Source: Stenotrophomonas sp. ISL-67 (GTDB lineage Bacteria; Pseudomonadota; Gammaproteobacteria; Xanthomonadales; Xanthomonadaceae). From it: 64,000 nt of DNA. Each line of letters starts with the position of its first letter. Position 1 is the first letter of the stretch. The notes under the pieces were generated by a model. It did no database searches, was not told the origin of the DNA, and was given only the letters and a program-made list of their open reading frames with translations. The DNA lies in assembly GCF_018612915.1 (NCBI RefSeq), contig NZ_JAGGRL010000006.1:124001-188000 (forward strand), written 5' to 3'. The position numbers and the translations under genes were made by a program. This document shows, piece by piece, positions 8,001 to 17,033 of the stretch.

Positions 8001-8900
8001 TCACGCCATCGATTCGAATTTAAGCGCCAGAAAATCGACCAATGCCCGCACCCGCGTCGGGACAAAGCGGCCACTGGGCAGCATCGCGTGCAACGGATAG
8101 GGCTCGGTGTCCCATGCTGTCAGCAGGGGCTGCAATGCGCCGCTGGCCAGATCCTGGCGTACGTCGATGTTCGACTTGAGCACAATGCCTGCGCCCGCCA
8201 GTGCCCACTCGCGGACCAGCGATGCATCGTCCACCGTGCGATCGCCACGAACCCGCACCTCCGTCCACTGACCGTTCAGGGCAAAGCGCCACAACTGGTG
8301 CCGGCGTCCACCGCGGGCAAACGTCAAGCAGTTGTGCTGCAACAGGTCCTGCGGCACGGCAGGAGCCGGGTGACGGCGTAGATACTCGGGCGATGCGCAC
8401 AACACAGGATGTCCCATTGCCAACGGGCGGGCCACCAGGCGTGAATCGGCCAATGCCCCGTAGCGGATCGCCACGTCCACCTCGTCGCGCACCACGTCCA
8501 GAAGCCGATCACCCACGGTCAACGCCAGTTCCGCACCGGGGTGCAGCGCCAGAAATTCGCTGAACCACGGCAGCAAGGTGTTGCGAGCCAGATCTGACGG
8601 CGCCGCCACGCGTACCGTGCCCAGCAACTGGCCACGGTCGGCTGCGGCCTGGGATTCGCCCTCAGCCAATAGCTCGAATGCGCGGTGTGCGTAGTCCAGC
8701 AGGATTTGCCCCGACGGGGTAATGCGCATGGCCCGCGTGGAACGCTCGAACAAGCGCGTCCCCAGCTGAGTCTCCAGCCGTTTGAGTGTGGCGCTGGCAG
8801 CCGCCGGGGTTATGCCCAGAGCGCGAGCGGCGGCCGTGAGCGAGCCGCTCCGCGCGGTGTGCATCAGCACCTGCAGATCACCTATGTTTTCAATTTTCAT
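8001..8900 (-). CDS. LysR family transcriptional regulator
   Basis: The 299-residue LTTR has the N-terminal winged helix (LQVLMHTARSGSLTAAARAL... ATLKRLETQLGTRLFERSTR, residues 8-56) and a LysR substrate-binding domain ending with a VRALVDFLALKF helix. It is 98 bp from, and divergent to, the zinc-type alcohol dehydrogenase at 8999, the arrangement of a regulator with its target operon (8999-12575). Confidence 0.9.
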   Translation of the reverse strand: MKIENIGDLQVLMHTARSGSLTAAARALGITPAAASATLKRLETQLGTRLFERSTRAMRITPSGQILLDYAHRAFELLAEGESQAAADRGQLLGTVRVAAPSDLARNTLLPWFSEFLALHPGAELALTVGDRLLDVVRDEVDVAIRYGALADSRLVARPLAMGHPVLCASPEYLRRHPAPAVPQDLLQHNCLTFARGGRRHQLWRFALNGQWTEVRVRGDRTVDDASLVREWALAGAGIVLKSNIDVRQDLASGALQPLLTAWDTEPYPLHAMLPSGRFVPTRVRALVDFLALKFESMA

Positions 8901-8931
8901 TTGAAAGTCATTCTCTTCTATAGGCGCTTAT

Positions 8932-8944
8932 CAATCAGCGATTG
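8932..8944. promoter_or_regulatory. Candidate LysR-binding palindrome
   Basis: CAATCagcGATTG is a perfect inverted repeat lying between the divergent LysR and alcohol dehydrogenase genes, 55 bp before the latter's ATG. Position and symmetry suit an LTTR site; there is no other support. Confidence 0.35.
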
Positions 8945-8998
8945 TGACTCTACAGTTCACCTCCCATCCACGCAATCCATTCGATCAGAGAGCAACCC

Positions 8999-10010
8999 AT
9001 GAAAGCTGTTGGCTTCCACCACAACCTTCCCATCGAGAACCCCGCAGCACTCGAGGACCTGACGTTGCCCACTCCAACCTTGGAGCCACGCGATCTGCTG
9101 GTGCGCGTGTCGGCCACCTCCGTGAATCCAGTGGACACCAAAGTTCGACGCAGCTCAGCCCCGCCAGAAGGTCAGGCCAAGGTGGTGGGTTGGGATGCCG
9201 TGGGCATCATTGAGGCCATTGGCACGGGCGTAACGCTGTTCCAACCAGGTGATCGCGTTTACTACGCAGGAGCCGTCGACCGCCCAGGTGCGAACAGCGA
9301 ACTGCATGCGGTGGATGAGCGCATTGTGGCGTTGGCCCCCACGTCGATAGACGACGCGAAGGCCGCGGCACTGCCGCTGACCGCGATCACCGCCTACGAA
9401 CTGCTCTTTGACCGCCTGCGCGTGGCCAAAGGTGGCGGCAAGGGACAAAGCCTGCTGGTCGTGGGGGGGGGCGGGCGGTGTGGGGTCCATCCTTATCCAG
9501 CTGGCGCGCCAACTGACGCAGTTGCAGGTGATCGCCACCGCATCCCGCCCCGAAACCCGACAGTGGTGCCTTGACCTGGGTGCCCATGCGGTCATCGACC
9601 ACAGTCGACCGCTCGCCGCGGAACTGGCCGCTGCTGGCTTTGGCCAGGTGGACTATGTGGCCAGCCTCACGCAGATGGCGCAGCACTACCCGCAGATGGT
9701 GGAGGCACTCAAGCCCCAGGGCGCGCTGGCTGCCATTGACGACATGACCGGGCTGGACCCGATGCTGCTCAAAGCCAAATCCATCTCCCTGCACTGGGAG
9801 CTGATGTTCACCCGCTCTCTGTTCCAGACCGAAGACATGGGCGAACAGGGAAAGTTGCTGGCCGAGGTGGCCGCGCTGGTCGATGCAGGTCGCATCCGCA
9901 CCACGGCGCACACCCACTTGGGTGTCATCAACGCGGCCAATCTTCGGAAAGCCCATGCGCTGATTGAAAGCGGCAAGGCGCAAGGAAAAGTGGTGCTCTC
10001 CGGCTTCTGA
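8999..10010 (+). pseudogene. Zinc-type alcohol dehydrogenase-like oxidoreductase, frameshifted in a poly-G tract
   Basis: Two overlapping frames make one MDR-superfamily protein of about 337 residues. The first (ATG 8999) gives the GroES-like catalytic half: MKAVGFHHNLPIENP..., VNPVDTKVR, GWDAVGIIEAIG, GDRVYYAG. At a run of nine G (9463-9471) the frame breaks; eight G would read VVGGAGGVGSILIQLARQL, the Rossmann motif, which continues in the next frame to 10010. It resembles the ZADH/quinone oxidoreductase family. As sequenced the product stops at 9574, without most of the NADPH-binding domain. Slippage at the homopolymer or a sequencing error could explain it. Confidence 0.82.
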
Positions 10011-10076
10011 GCACCCAATCTCGTCAGATCAAACCGCTTCCGCTCATTTCTTGAACCACTTCCAAAGGATATCGTG

Positions 10077-10520
10077 ATGACCTCCAGCACCAGCACCAGA
10101 ACCGTGGCAACGGCCTCCATCACACAAACGGCAGCGCACGCCCTGATAGCCGCCGCACGCGAAGCCGCCAGAGACGCCGGTATTGAAGTCACGATCGCGG
10201 TGACCGATGCCGCGGGGCATCTGAAAGCATTCGATCGATCCGACAAGGCGCCGTTCCTGTCCGTGGATGTAGCCATCAACAAGGCCTGGACAGCTGCATC
10301 CTTCGGTCTTGCCACCCATGTGTGGAATGCCCTTATGCAGGACAGCCAAGTGGCGCCACTGGCGCACCACCCGCGCGTGGTCGCGGTGGGTGGCGGTTGC
10401 CCGGTCACCGATGGCGGCCAGGTCGTCGGCGGCATTGGCGTCTCTGGTGGCAATGCGTTGCAGGACCAGCAAGTTGCCGAAATCGCACTCAAGGCGCTGG
10501 GATTCGAGCTGGCGGCCTGA
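10077..10520 (+). CDS. GlcG/HbpS family haem-degrading-like protein
   Basis: The 147-residue protein matches the GlcG/HbpS (DUF336) fold: [50 protein letters not shown] and GGCPVTDGGQVVGGIGVSGG near the C-terminus. Relatives bind haem or cobalamin or accompany oxidoreductases; biochemical role here is unknown. ATG 10077 follows AAAGGA at good spacing; GTG 10074 is an alternative. It lies 66 bp after the alcohol dehydrogenase in the same direction and is probably co-transcribed. Confidence 0.85.
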   Translation: MTSSTSTRTVATASITQTAAHALIAAAREAARDAGIEVTIAVTDAAGHLKAFDRSDKAPFLSVDVAINKAWTAASFGLATHVWNALMQDSQVAPLAHHPRVVAVGGGCPVTDGGQVVGGIGVSGGNALQDQQVAEIALKALGFELAA

Positions 10521-10659
10521 GCCGTTCAGCTCCCTTGTCTGCGGGGCCGGCCTCAAGGTGAAACCAACCGTCGTGCAACCCGCAATTCACAAAAATCGTA
10601 GAGGACCAGCTGGAGGTTCCAGTCGGACCTTGTTCAATTCGACAGAAGAGACTCCCACA

Positions 10660-11160
10660 ATGTATGGAATTTCTCCGCTTGGCTGGGTGCATACACTCGG
10701 CAGTCTTCCCGCCATTCCCGTGGCAGCATATATGTTCGCCCGTCACGGCCGCATAGTGCCACGTTCAATCCCTGGCAAAGTCTATTTCTGCGCCATGGTA
10801 ATCGGTGCTACCAGCCTGTTTCTGTTTGCGCACGAGCCCGTAAGCTATGGCATTGCCATAGCTACGCTCCTGTTGTTGTTCGCTGGCTATAACGCCTGGC
10901 GATTCCCACGTCTGGGGCGCGCACTCACATACGCGGAAACGATCTGCCTGAGCCTGACCGCCTTCTTGCTGATGTTGCCCACAGTTTCTGAAACCCTTCG
11001 CCGCGTTCCAGATGGTCATCCCATCGCTGCCGACCTGAAGTCCCCCATTCTGCTTGAGGCTCAAGCCCTGCTTCTGGTGCTTTTCATTGCCGGAATATCC
11101 GCCCAGGTTATTTTCCTGCGCAGGCAAGGTCGCGCATTGACGAGCTCGGGTCGGAGTTGA
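10660..11160 (+). CDS. Hypothetical inner-membrane protein (four TM segments)
   Basis: The 166-residue protein has four hydrophobic stretches: about residues 7-25 (LGWVHTLGSLPAIPVAAYMF), 40-58, 62-75 and 90-105, with a last one near 135-155. The short basic tail QGRALTSSGRS is probably cytosolic. An AGAAGAG site precedes the ATG. I do not recognise the family; the layout resembles DUF2306-like membrane proteins but without a clear motif. It lies in the LysR-flanked cluster. Confidence 0.7.
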   Translation: MYGISPLGWVHTLGSLPAIPVAAYMFARHGRIVPRSIPGKVYFCAMVIGATSLFLFAHEPVSYGIAIATLLLLFAGYNAWRFPRLGRALTYAETICLSLTAFLLMLPTVSETLRRVPDGHPIAADLKSPILLEAQALLLVLFIAGISAQVIFLRRQGRALTSSGRS

Positions 11161-11387
11161 TTCCGTGCTGAGCGCCTGGCCACGAGCTTGAGCACGGTGT
11201 CGAGAAAGAACGCCCGAATACGGGGTTCATTCCAGTGTCGTGCCGCATGTCAATCGCAGCGGGACGCTGATCTGGCCACACTGTTCCCATCGAGAGCGGC
11301 AGCCACTGGCAAGCCCGTCCTTGAAGGTTTCCGACTGCCATCTCAACCATTCAACTGGCCTGCTGCTGCAGGCCCAGGAGCCCACTC
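11161..11387. other. Intergenic stretch with possible degraded coding remnant
   Basis: No convincing gene here. On the minus strand about 11165-11235 reads HWNEPRIRAFFLDTVLKLV, which faintly resembles a LysR C-terminal tail, but there is no upstream frame to support it. Confidence 0.3.
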
Positions 11388-12575
11388 ATGTCCATAACGC
11401 CTCGCTTCCTCGCATGCGCACTCGCCATTTCGGCTGCCGCAGCAAGCCAGTCCAGCTTCGCCACCGCATCCACCTCCTTGCCTGCAGACGCTCCTGCGGA
11501 AAGAACCATTGGCCAGCTCGACCAGGTGTTCGCCTTCCATGACGCGATGCCCACTGGAGTAACCGTCACCGACAACGGGCGCATCTTCGTCAACTACCCG
11601 AAATGGGGAGACGATGTGACGTTCACGGTCGGCGAAATCCGTGAGGGTCGGGTCTTCCCTTATCCCGATGCCGCGTTCAACCGCGAGGATCCCAACGATC
11701 CTGCCAACGGTCTGATCAGCGTGCAGAGCGTGGTTGCCGACGGCAAGGGTGCCGTTTGGCTGCTGGATACGGCAGCCCCCGGCTTTGCTGCCCCGAAGGC
11801 AGGCGGCGCGAAACTGGTCGCGGTGGATCTGGCCAGCAACAAGATCATCAGAACCCTGGTATTTCCGGCCAACGTGATGCTGGATGGCACCTATGTAAAC
11901 GACATGCGTTTTGACTTCCGCGTCGGCAAGGAAGGTACGGTATATGTCACCGACTCATCCATCTCCGGCCCCGGTGCCATCATCGTGATGGACATCGCCA
12001 GCGGCAAAGCCGTACGGCGTCTGAGCGGTGCCAGATCAACGTCGCCGGATCCGGATTTCATCCCTGTGGTCGAGGGCCGGCAGGCACTCATCACCAGCGG
12101 TCCGGATGGCAAATCGAAGCCTCTGACCGTGGCATCCGATGGCATTGCGCTGTCCGCCGATGGCAAGACGCTGTACTTCTGCCCTTTGTCCAGCCGCCAC
12201 CTGTACTCCGTGTCCACCACGCTGCTGCGGGACCCGAACGTCAGCGAGGCCCAGCTGGCGGAAGCGGTGAAAGATCTCGGTGAAAAGGGTGCCTCCGACG
12301 GCCTTGAAGCCGATGCCGATGGTGCCGTGTACGCCGGCGATTACGAGCACAACAGCATCCGCAGGCGACTGGCTGATGGAAGCTGGCAGACCCTCGTCCA
12401 CGATCCCCGGGTGCTGTGGCCGGACACGTTGTCTATCGGGCCGGATGGCTACCTGTACTTCATCGCCAACCAACTCCAACGTCAGGCAGGATTTCATGAT
12501 GGAATGGATCTGCGTGAGAAGCCCTACAGCCTGCTGCGCGTAAGAATCGACGCCGCCCCGGCTCCAACGCACTGA
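11388..12575 (+). CDS. Major royal jelly/yellow-family exported beta-propeller protein
   Basis: The 395-residue protein begins with a Sec signal (FLACALAISAAAASQSSFA, cleavage near residue 26). The mature part has MRJP/yellow (L-dopachrome tautomerase-related) features: MPTGVTVTDNGRIFVNYPKWGD, NDMRFDF, YVTDSS and DGIALSADGKTLYFCPLSS, with repeated beta-propeller blades. Bacterial members are periplasmic or secreted; activity is not established, and sugar-lactone or aromatic substrates are guesses. CAGGAG precedes the ATG. It closes the cluster begun at 8999. Confidence 0.83.
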   Translation: MSITPRFLACALAISAAAASQSSFATASTSLPADAPAERTIGQLDQVFAFHDAMPTGVTVTDNGRIFVNYPKWGDDVTFTVGEIREGRVFPYPDAAFNREDPNDPANGLISVQSVVADGKGAVWLLDTAAPGFAAPKAGGAKLVAVDLASNKIIRTLVFPANVMLDGTYVNDMRFDFRVGKEGTVYVTDSSISGPGAIIVMDIASGKAVRRLSGARSTSPDPDFIPVVEGRQALITSGPDGKSKPLTVASDGIALSADGKTLYFCPLSSRHLYSVSTTLLRDPNVSEAQLAEAVKDLGEKGASDGLEADADGAVYAGDYEHNSIRRRLADGSWQTLVHDPRVLWPDTLSIGPDGYLYFIANQLQRQAGFHDGMDLREKPYSLLRVRIDAAPAPTH

Positions 12576-12691
12576 AGGAGGTATCAGGGGTCCCTGGAGC
12601 GCGACCCGATGACCAGCCGAGACAGCTGATCATGGGGGGCATTGGGAAATGGTTGGTTACTCCTATCGCAAGGGCAATGATCCGCTCGACG

Positions 12692-13522
12692 TCAGGTAGC
12701 TTGCACACCCTGCTTCCACTGCCTCGGCGACTGTCCCGTCTGCGACTTGAACGCACGCGACAACGCCGCTTCACTTCCATAGCCAACATCAATGGCAATG
12801 CGCTTGAGCGGTTGGCCCTTGCGCAATGCCAGCTGCACCAGCCGCGTGCGCCAGCCCTGCAGGTAGTGACCTGGCGTGCTGCCGATGGTGTCGCGGAAAG
12901 AGTCTGCGAAGGCGCTGCGCGACATGCCGGCGCGCTGGGCGAGCGATTCCAGCGTCCATTCCTGTGCGGGTTCTTCATGCATGGCCACCAGCGCATGACG
13001 CAGGCGCGGGTGGGCCATGCCAGCGAGCAGGCCGACGCGGAGTTGGCCGCTTTCCATCAGCGCGCGCAGGATCTGGATCATCACTACTTCGAACAATCGA
13101 TCCAGCAGCGCCTGTCGGCCGCAGCGTTGCGCGAACGCTTCGTCGAACAGCACCGAGAGGATCGGCTGGCCGCCGTACAGCTCCGCCAAGGGCAGGCAGA
13201 TCACCGGCGGCAGCGCAGCGGCGACCGGGTTGTTTCCACCGCCTTCGAACTGCAGATGGGCGCAGGCGAAATCGGCGCCGGTCGTCGGATCGGTGACGAA
13301 GCGATGCGCGAATGGACGGGGATACACGAGTACGCTGGGTTCGGTGATCTCCAGCACGCTGCCGTCGGGATGCTCCACCCGCACGCTGCCCTCGCGGATC
13401 AGGTGCAGCTGGCCGCGCTCGCCGTCGGCCGGCAGGTCGTTGATGCCGCACAGGGCGCCGGCGTGGAAGACCTCGGCGTTCACCGCGAAGCGGCCGAGCA
13501 GGGATTGCAGACGGTCGACCAT
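12692..13522 (-). CDS. AraC family regulator with cupin sensor
   Basis: The 276-residue protein has an N-terminal cupin_6-type domain ([36 protein letters not shown]) and a C-terminal double helix-turn-helix ([37 protein letters not shown]). ATG 13522 gives the usual domain start; the extension to 13663 runs into the ohr promoter. It is divergent from ohr at 13633, which is normally controlled by a MarR-type OhrR, so regulation of ohr by this protein is only inferred. Confidence 0.87.
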   Translation of the reverse strand: MVDRLQSLLGRFAVNAEVFHAGALCGINDLPADGERGQLHLIREGSVRVEHPDGSVLEITEPSVLVYPRPFAHRFVTDPTTGADFACAHLQFEGGGNNPVAAALPPVICLPLAELYGGQPILSVLFDEAFAQRCGRQALLDRLFEVVMIQILRALMESGQLRVGLLAGMAHPRLRHALVAMHEEPAQEWTLESLAQRAGMSRSAFADSFRDTIGSTPGHYLQGWRTRLVQLALRKGQPLKRIAIDVGYGSEAALSRAFKSQTGQSPRQWKQGVQAT

Positions 13523-13632
13523 TTCGGACTCCAGATCAAGTTTGCTGGACGTTATGTTGCCACACGTCCAGCCTGCAGGCGCATAGTACACCTCACCAAC
13601 CGGTCTATCCTTTACCCAGCCAGGAGCTTCCC

Positions 13633-14058
13633 ATGTCGATTGAAAAGGTTCTTTACACCGCACACGCCACCGCCACCGGCGGCCGCGAAGGCCACGCCAC
13701 CTCGTCGGACAAGGTGCTGGACGTGCAGCTGTCCACCCCGCGCGAGCTGGGCGGCGCTGGCGGCCCGGGCACCAACCCGGAGCAGCTGTTCGCCGCCGGT
13801 TACTCGGCCTGCTTCCTGGGCGCGCTGAAGTTCGTGGCCGGCCAGGCCAAGGTTGCGCTGCCGGCTGAGACCAGCATCACTGGCAATGTGGGTATTGGCC
13901 AGATCCCGACCGGGTTCGGCATTGAAGTCGAGCTGCAGATCAGCGTGCCGGGCCTGCCGCGCGAGCAGGTGGAAGAGCTGGTGCAGAAGGCGCATATCGT
14001 GTGCCCGTACTCGAATGCTACCCGCGGCAATATCGATGTGACGCTGACCATCGTTTGA
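13633..14058 (+). CDS. ohr: Organic hydroperoxide resistance protein Ohr
   Basis: The 141-residue protein is a full-length Ohr (OsmC superfamily) thiol peroxidase that reduces organic hydroperoxides in the cytosol using lipoylated protein as reductant. The two catalytic cysteines are visible: Cys60 in [10 protein letters not shown] and Cys124 in HIVCPYSNA, and Arg37 and Glu50 lie where the active-site residues should be. GGAGC precedes the ATG. The neighbouring regulator is AraC-type, not OhrR. The gene's stop overlaps the A/T tract of a terminator for the opposite strand. Confidence 0.95.
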   Translation: MSIEKVLYTAHATATGGREGHATSSDKVLDVQLSTPRELGGAGGPGTNPEQLFAAGYSACFLGALKFVAGQAKVALPAETSITGNVGIGQIPTGFGIEVELQISVPGLPREQVEELVQKAHIVCPYSNATRGNIDVTLTIV

Positions 14059-14101
14059 AAAAAATGGGCGGATGCCGGTCAAGTTGACCGTGCATCCGCC
14101 C
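14057..14101 (-). terminator. Rho-independent terminator of the valine operon
   Basis: GGGCGGATGC (14066-14075) pairs perfectly with GCATCCGCCC (14092-14101), and the inner CGGTCAAGTTGACCG extends the stem. On the minus strand the hairpin is followed by a run of eight T (overlapping the ohr stop), so it ends transcripts arriving from mmsB. Confidence 0.82.
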
Positions 14102-14152
14102 ATCCCACCGCGGTGGATCCCGGTTTACGGGATGCGTTCGTTGTTTCCGAGG

Positions 14153-14171
14153 GCCGGCCAACGGCCGGCGC
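14153..14171 (-). repeat. SMAG-type palindrome, head degraded
   Basis: GCCGGCCAACGGCCGGCGC has the standard core, but GTTAC follows instead of TAC, so the GTAG head is lost. It sits directly after the mmsB stop codon. Confidence 0.6.
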
Positions 14172-14173
14172 GG

Positions 14174-15064
14174 TTACTGCTCCGGGGTTACCAGCTGTAC
14201 TACGCTGGAGAAGTCGAGCTTGCCGCGGCCGGCCTGGTGATTCATGGAATACAGGTTGCGGGCCAGTTCGCCCAGCGGGATCGAGGCGCCCACGCTCATT
14301 GCCGCTTCCACGGCCAGGCCCATGTCCTTGAGCATCAGGTCGCTACCGAAGCCGCCACTGTAGCCGCGCGATGCCGGCGCATTTTCCAGCACGCCCGGCC
14401 ACGGGTTGCACACTTCGGTAGCCCAGCTGCGGCCGGTGCTGACCGCCATCATCTGCGAGAGCACCTTCGGGTCCAGGCCGTGCGCCACGCCCAGTGCGAT
14501 GGATTCGCCAGTGACGGCCATGATCACGCCGAGTGCCATGTTGTTGCACAGCTTGGCGACCTGGCCGGCACCGCTGGCGCCGACGTGGAAGATGTTCTTA
14601 CCCATCGCCTGCAGCAGCGGGCGCGCACGCTCGAGTGCATCGGCTTCACCACCCACGATGAAGGTCAACGTGCCGGCAGCGGCGCCAGCGGTGCCGCCGG
14701 AAACCGGTGCATCCAGCATCTGCAGCCCGCGTGCGGCGGCCGCTTCAGATACCTTGCGTGCGGTGGCTGGCGCAATCGTGCTGCAGTCGATGACCAGCGC
14801 GCCGCCGGGGATGTCGGCCAGCAGGCCGTTGTCGCCCAGGTACACGCCTTCGACATGGCGGCTGGCCGGCAGCATCGAGATGACCACCTCGGCGTTGGTC
14901 AGCGTGTCCAGTGCCGAGCTGGCGGCGGTGGCACCTGCGTCGACGGCGGCCTGCACGGCGGCGGGCACCAGGTCGAACACGCGCACGGCGTGGCCGGCCT
15001 TGGCCAGGTTGGCGGCCATCGGGCCACCCATGTTGCCCAACCCGATGAATGCAATACGGCTCAT
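14174..15064 (-). CDS. mmsB: 3-hydroxyisobutyrate dehydrogenase
   Basis: The 296-residue protein oxidises 3-hydroxyisobutyrate to methylmalonate semialdehyde in valine breakdown. The N-terminal IAFIGLGNMGGPMAANLAKA is the NAD-binding signature, DAPVSGGTAGAAAGTL the substrate loop, and Lys in GAGQVAKLCNNM (about residue 170) the catalytic base. Length is typical. Its ATG overlaps the stop of the CoA hydrolase by 4 bp (ATGA), so translation is coupled; it is the last gene before the terminator at 14101. Confidence 0.94.
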   Translation of the reverse strand: MSRIAFIGLGNMGGPMAANLAKAGHAVRVFDLVPAAVQAAVDAGATAASSALDTLTNAEVVISMLPASRHVEGVYLGDNGLLADIPGGALVIDCSTIAPATARKVSEAAAARGLQMLDAPVSGGTAGAAAGTLTFIVGGEADALERARPLLQAMGKNIFHVGASGAGQVAKLCNNMALGVIMAVTGESIALGVAHGLDPKVLSQMMAVSTGRSWATEVCNPWPGVLENAPASRGYSGGFGSDLMLKDMGLAVEAAMSVGASIPLGELARNLYSMNHQAGRGKLDFSSVVQLVTPEQ

Positions 15065-16236
15065 GCGAGGCTCCTTTCAGGAACGGTGGCGCCCAGGTCG
15101 GCCAGCGGATGCGTGGCGTCGTCCCAGGGCGAAACGAAGAAGGTCTGCGCCCACTGCGGCGTCGCGTCGGCCAAGGTGGCCGGCTGCCAGCGCGGGCTGC
15201 GGTCCTTGTCGATCAACAGCGCGCGGATGCCTTCGGCGAAATCACCGTGGCCGGCGCAGTGCAGTGCGGCGATGTATTCGAAGCGATAAACGTCGGCCAG
15301 CGAGGCGCCGGCCGCACGGTGCTGCAGTTCCCAGGCCAGGCGTGCCGAACCCGGCGCACCGGCGGCCAGCGTGGCCTGCGCAGTCTGCAGCCAAGCATCA
15401 TCGGTGTGCAGCGCGCCGATCGCATTGACCACGGCCGCCACGTCGTCGCCTTCGCACAGCGCGTCGAGGGTGGCCGCGTTGCGCAGCAGCGGGCCGGTGG
15501 CCGCGTCGCTGGCATGCTGCTGCAGCAGGGCGCTGAGCTGCTCATGGTTGCGCTTGGCGTCGTCGCTCCAGTGCACCTGGGCGAGCGCGCCGAACACATC
15601 GGCGCGCTGGGCCTCGGCGATATGGATGTCGGCCAGGCCCGCGTAGATGGCGTCGCCCCCGTTGAGCGGTGCCCCGGTGAGCGCCAGGAACAGGCCGCCC
15701 TTACCCGGCACGCGCGGCAGCAGCCAGCTGCCACCGACGTCGGGGAACAGGCCAACGGTGACCTCGGGGAACGCCAGTTTCGAGCGCTCGCTGACCACCC
15801 GATGGCTGGCGCCGGACATCAGCCCGACGCCGCCCCCCATGACGATGCCATGGCCCCAGCACAGGATCGGCTTGGCATAGGTGTGGATCAGGTAGTCGAC
15901 GCGATATTCCACGTCGAAGAACTCGGCGGCGTACGTGTTGTCGCGCACGTCCGTGCGGCCGGCATCGCGGTAGGCGCGCATGCTCTGGTACAGGCTGTGC
16001 AGGTCGCCGCCGGCGCAGAACGCCTTTTCGCCCGCGCCCTGCAGCACCACCAGCGCGATGCCGTCGTCGGCCGCCCATGCGGTCAGGCGTTCATGCAGCA
16101 GGTGCGCCATGGGCAGCGAGAAGCCGTTGAGCGTACGCGGTGCGTTGAGCGTGGCAATGCCGATCCGCTTGCCGTTGGCGGCGCGCTGCTCTTCGAACAG
16201 CACCGGCGCCTCGACGTTGGCCTCGGCGGTACTCAT
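15061..16236 (-). CDS. 3-hydroxyisobutyryl-CoA hydrolase (crotonase family)
   Basis: The 391-residue length and the sequence identify the HIBCH branch of the crotonase fold rather than a 260-residue hydratase. The oxyanion loop is GAGEKAFCAGGDLHSLY (about residues 70-86), and GHGIVMGGGVGLM and PEVTVGLFPDVGGSWLL carry the catalytic region. It releases free 3-hydroxyisobutyrate for MmsB. Start ATG 16236 overlaps the upstream hydratase stop by 4 bp. Annotation as a generic enoyl-CoA hydratase/isomerase is the alternative. Confidence 0.88.
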   Translation of the reverse strand: MSTAEANVEAPVLFEEQRAANGKRIGIATLNAPRTLNGFSLPMAHLLHERLTAWAADDGIALVVLQGAGEKAFCAGGDLHSLYQSMRAYRDAGRTDVRDNTYAAEFFDVEYRVDYLIHTYAKPILCWGHGIVMGGGVGLMSGASHRVVSERSKLAFPEVTVGLFPDVGGSWLLPRVPGKGGLFLALTGAPLNGGDAIYAGLADIHIAEAQRADVFGALAQVHWSDDAKRNHEQLSALLQQHASDAATGPLLRNAATLDALCEGDDVAAVVNAIGALHTDDAWLQTAQATLAAGAPGSARLAWELQHRAAGASLADVYRFEYIAALHCAGHGDFAEGIRALLIDKDRSPRWQPATLADATPQWAQTFFVSPWDDATHPLADLGATVPERSLA

Positions 16237-17033
16237 GCGTTCTTCCACTGCGGCGCACGCTTTTCCAGGAAGGCGTTGACGCCCTCGGCCTGGTCGGCGC
16301 GGTCGAACAGGTCTACGAACGCCTCGCGCTCGGCGACCAATGCCGAAGCATGGCTGATGCCATTGCGGGTGGCCTGCACCAGGGTCTTGCAGGCGGCCAC
16401 ACTGGACGGGCTCTGCTTGCCGGCCTTCTGCGCCCATTCAATGGCCAGCGCCTTGGCTTCGCCCTTGCCGACCTTTTCTTCGGCCAGGCCGATGCGCACG
16501 GCGGTGTCGGCGTCGATGCGTTCGCCGAGCAGGATCATCCGCTTGGCCCAGCCTTCGCCAACCAGGCGCGGCAGGTTCTGGGTGCCACCGGCGCACGGCA
16601 GCAGGCCGACGGTGGCCTCCGGCAGCGCGACCTGGGCGTGTTCTTCAATGATGCGCAGGTCGCAGGCGAGCGCGCATTCCAGCCCGCCGCCCATGGCATA
16701 GCCGTTGATGGCGGCGATGGACACGCCACGGAAACCGGACAGCGCTTCGAAGGCTTCACCAAAGCGGCGCGCGGCTTCACGCGCGGCCGCCTTGTCGCCG
16801 GAGGCGAACTGCTTCAGATCCGCACCGGCAGAGAAGAACTTCTCGCCGCCGCCGGTGATGACCAGCGCGTAGATGGTCTTGTCCGCATTGAGCGCGCCGA
16901 CCAGGTCGCGCAGCGCCGACAGGCTGTGCACGGTCCAGGTGTGGGCCGGCGGGTTGTCCAGCGTGACCACTGCGACATGACCGTCGGCGTCGACCTTGAG
17001 GCCCACGTGTTCGTGCTTGCGCCAATCCATCAT
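16233..17033 (-). CDS. Enoyl-CoA hydratase
   Basis: The 266-residue crotonase-family protein probably hydrates methacrylyl-CoA in valine degradation. [18 protein letters not shown] supplies the oxyanion hole, and [18 protein letters not shown] and [17 protein letters not shown] the active-site region (second Glu in PEATVG). It starts ATGATGG where the preceding acyl-CoA dehydrogenase ends, so coupling is very tight. A second Met at 17030 is the alternative start. Confidence 0.9.
   Translation of the reverse strand: MMDWRKHEHVGLKVDADGHVAVVTLDNPPAHTWTVHSLSALRDLVGALNADKTIYALVITGGGEKFFSAGADLKQFASGDKAAAREAARRFGEAFEALSGFRGVSIAAINGYAMGGGLECALACDLRIIEEHAQVALPEATVGLLPCAGGTQNLPRLVGEGWAKRMILLGERIDADTAVRIGLAEEKVGKGEAKALAIEWAQKAGKQSPSSVAACKTLVQATRNGISHASALVAEREAFVDLFDRADQAEGVNAFLEKRAPQWKNA

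Noticed and set aside
11165..11235. Possible LysR C-terminal remnant on the minus strand
   Set aside because: Only about 20 residues, and upstream sequence does not continue the family; listed only as a faint hint.
15049..16701. 550-codon plus frame over the valine operon
   Set aside because: Antisense shadow; the minus strand has tightly overlapping crotonase-family genes.
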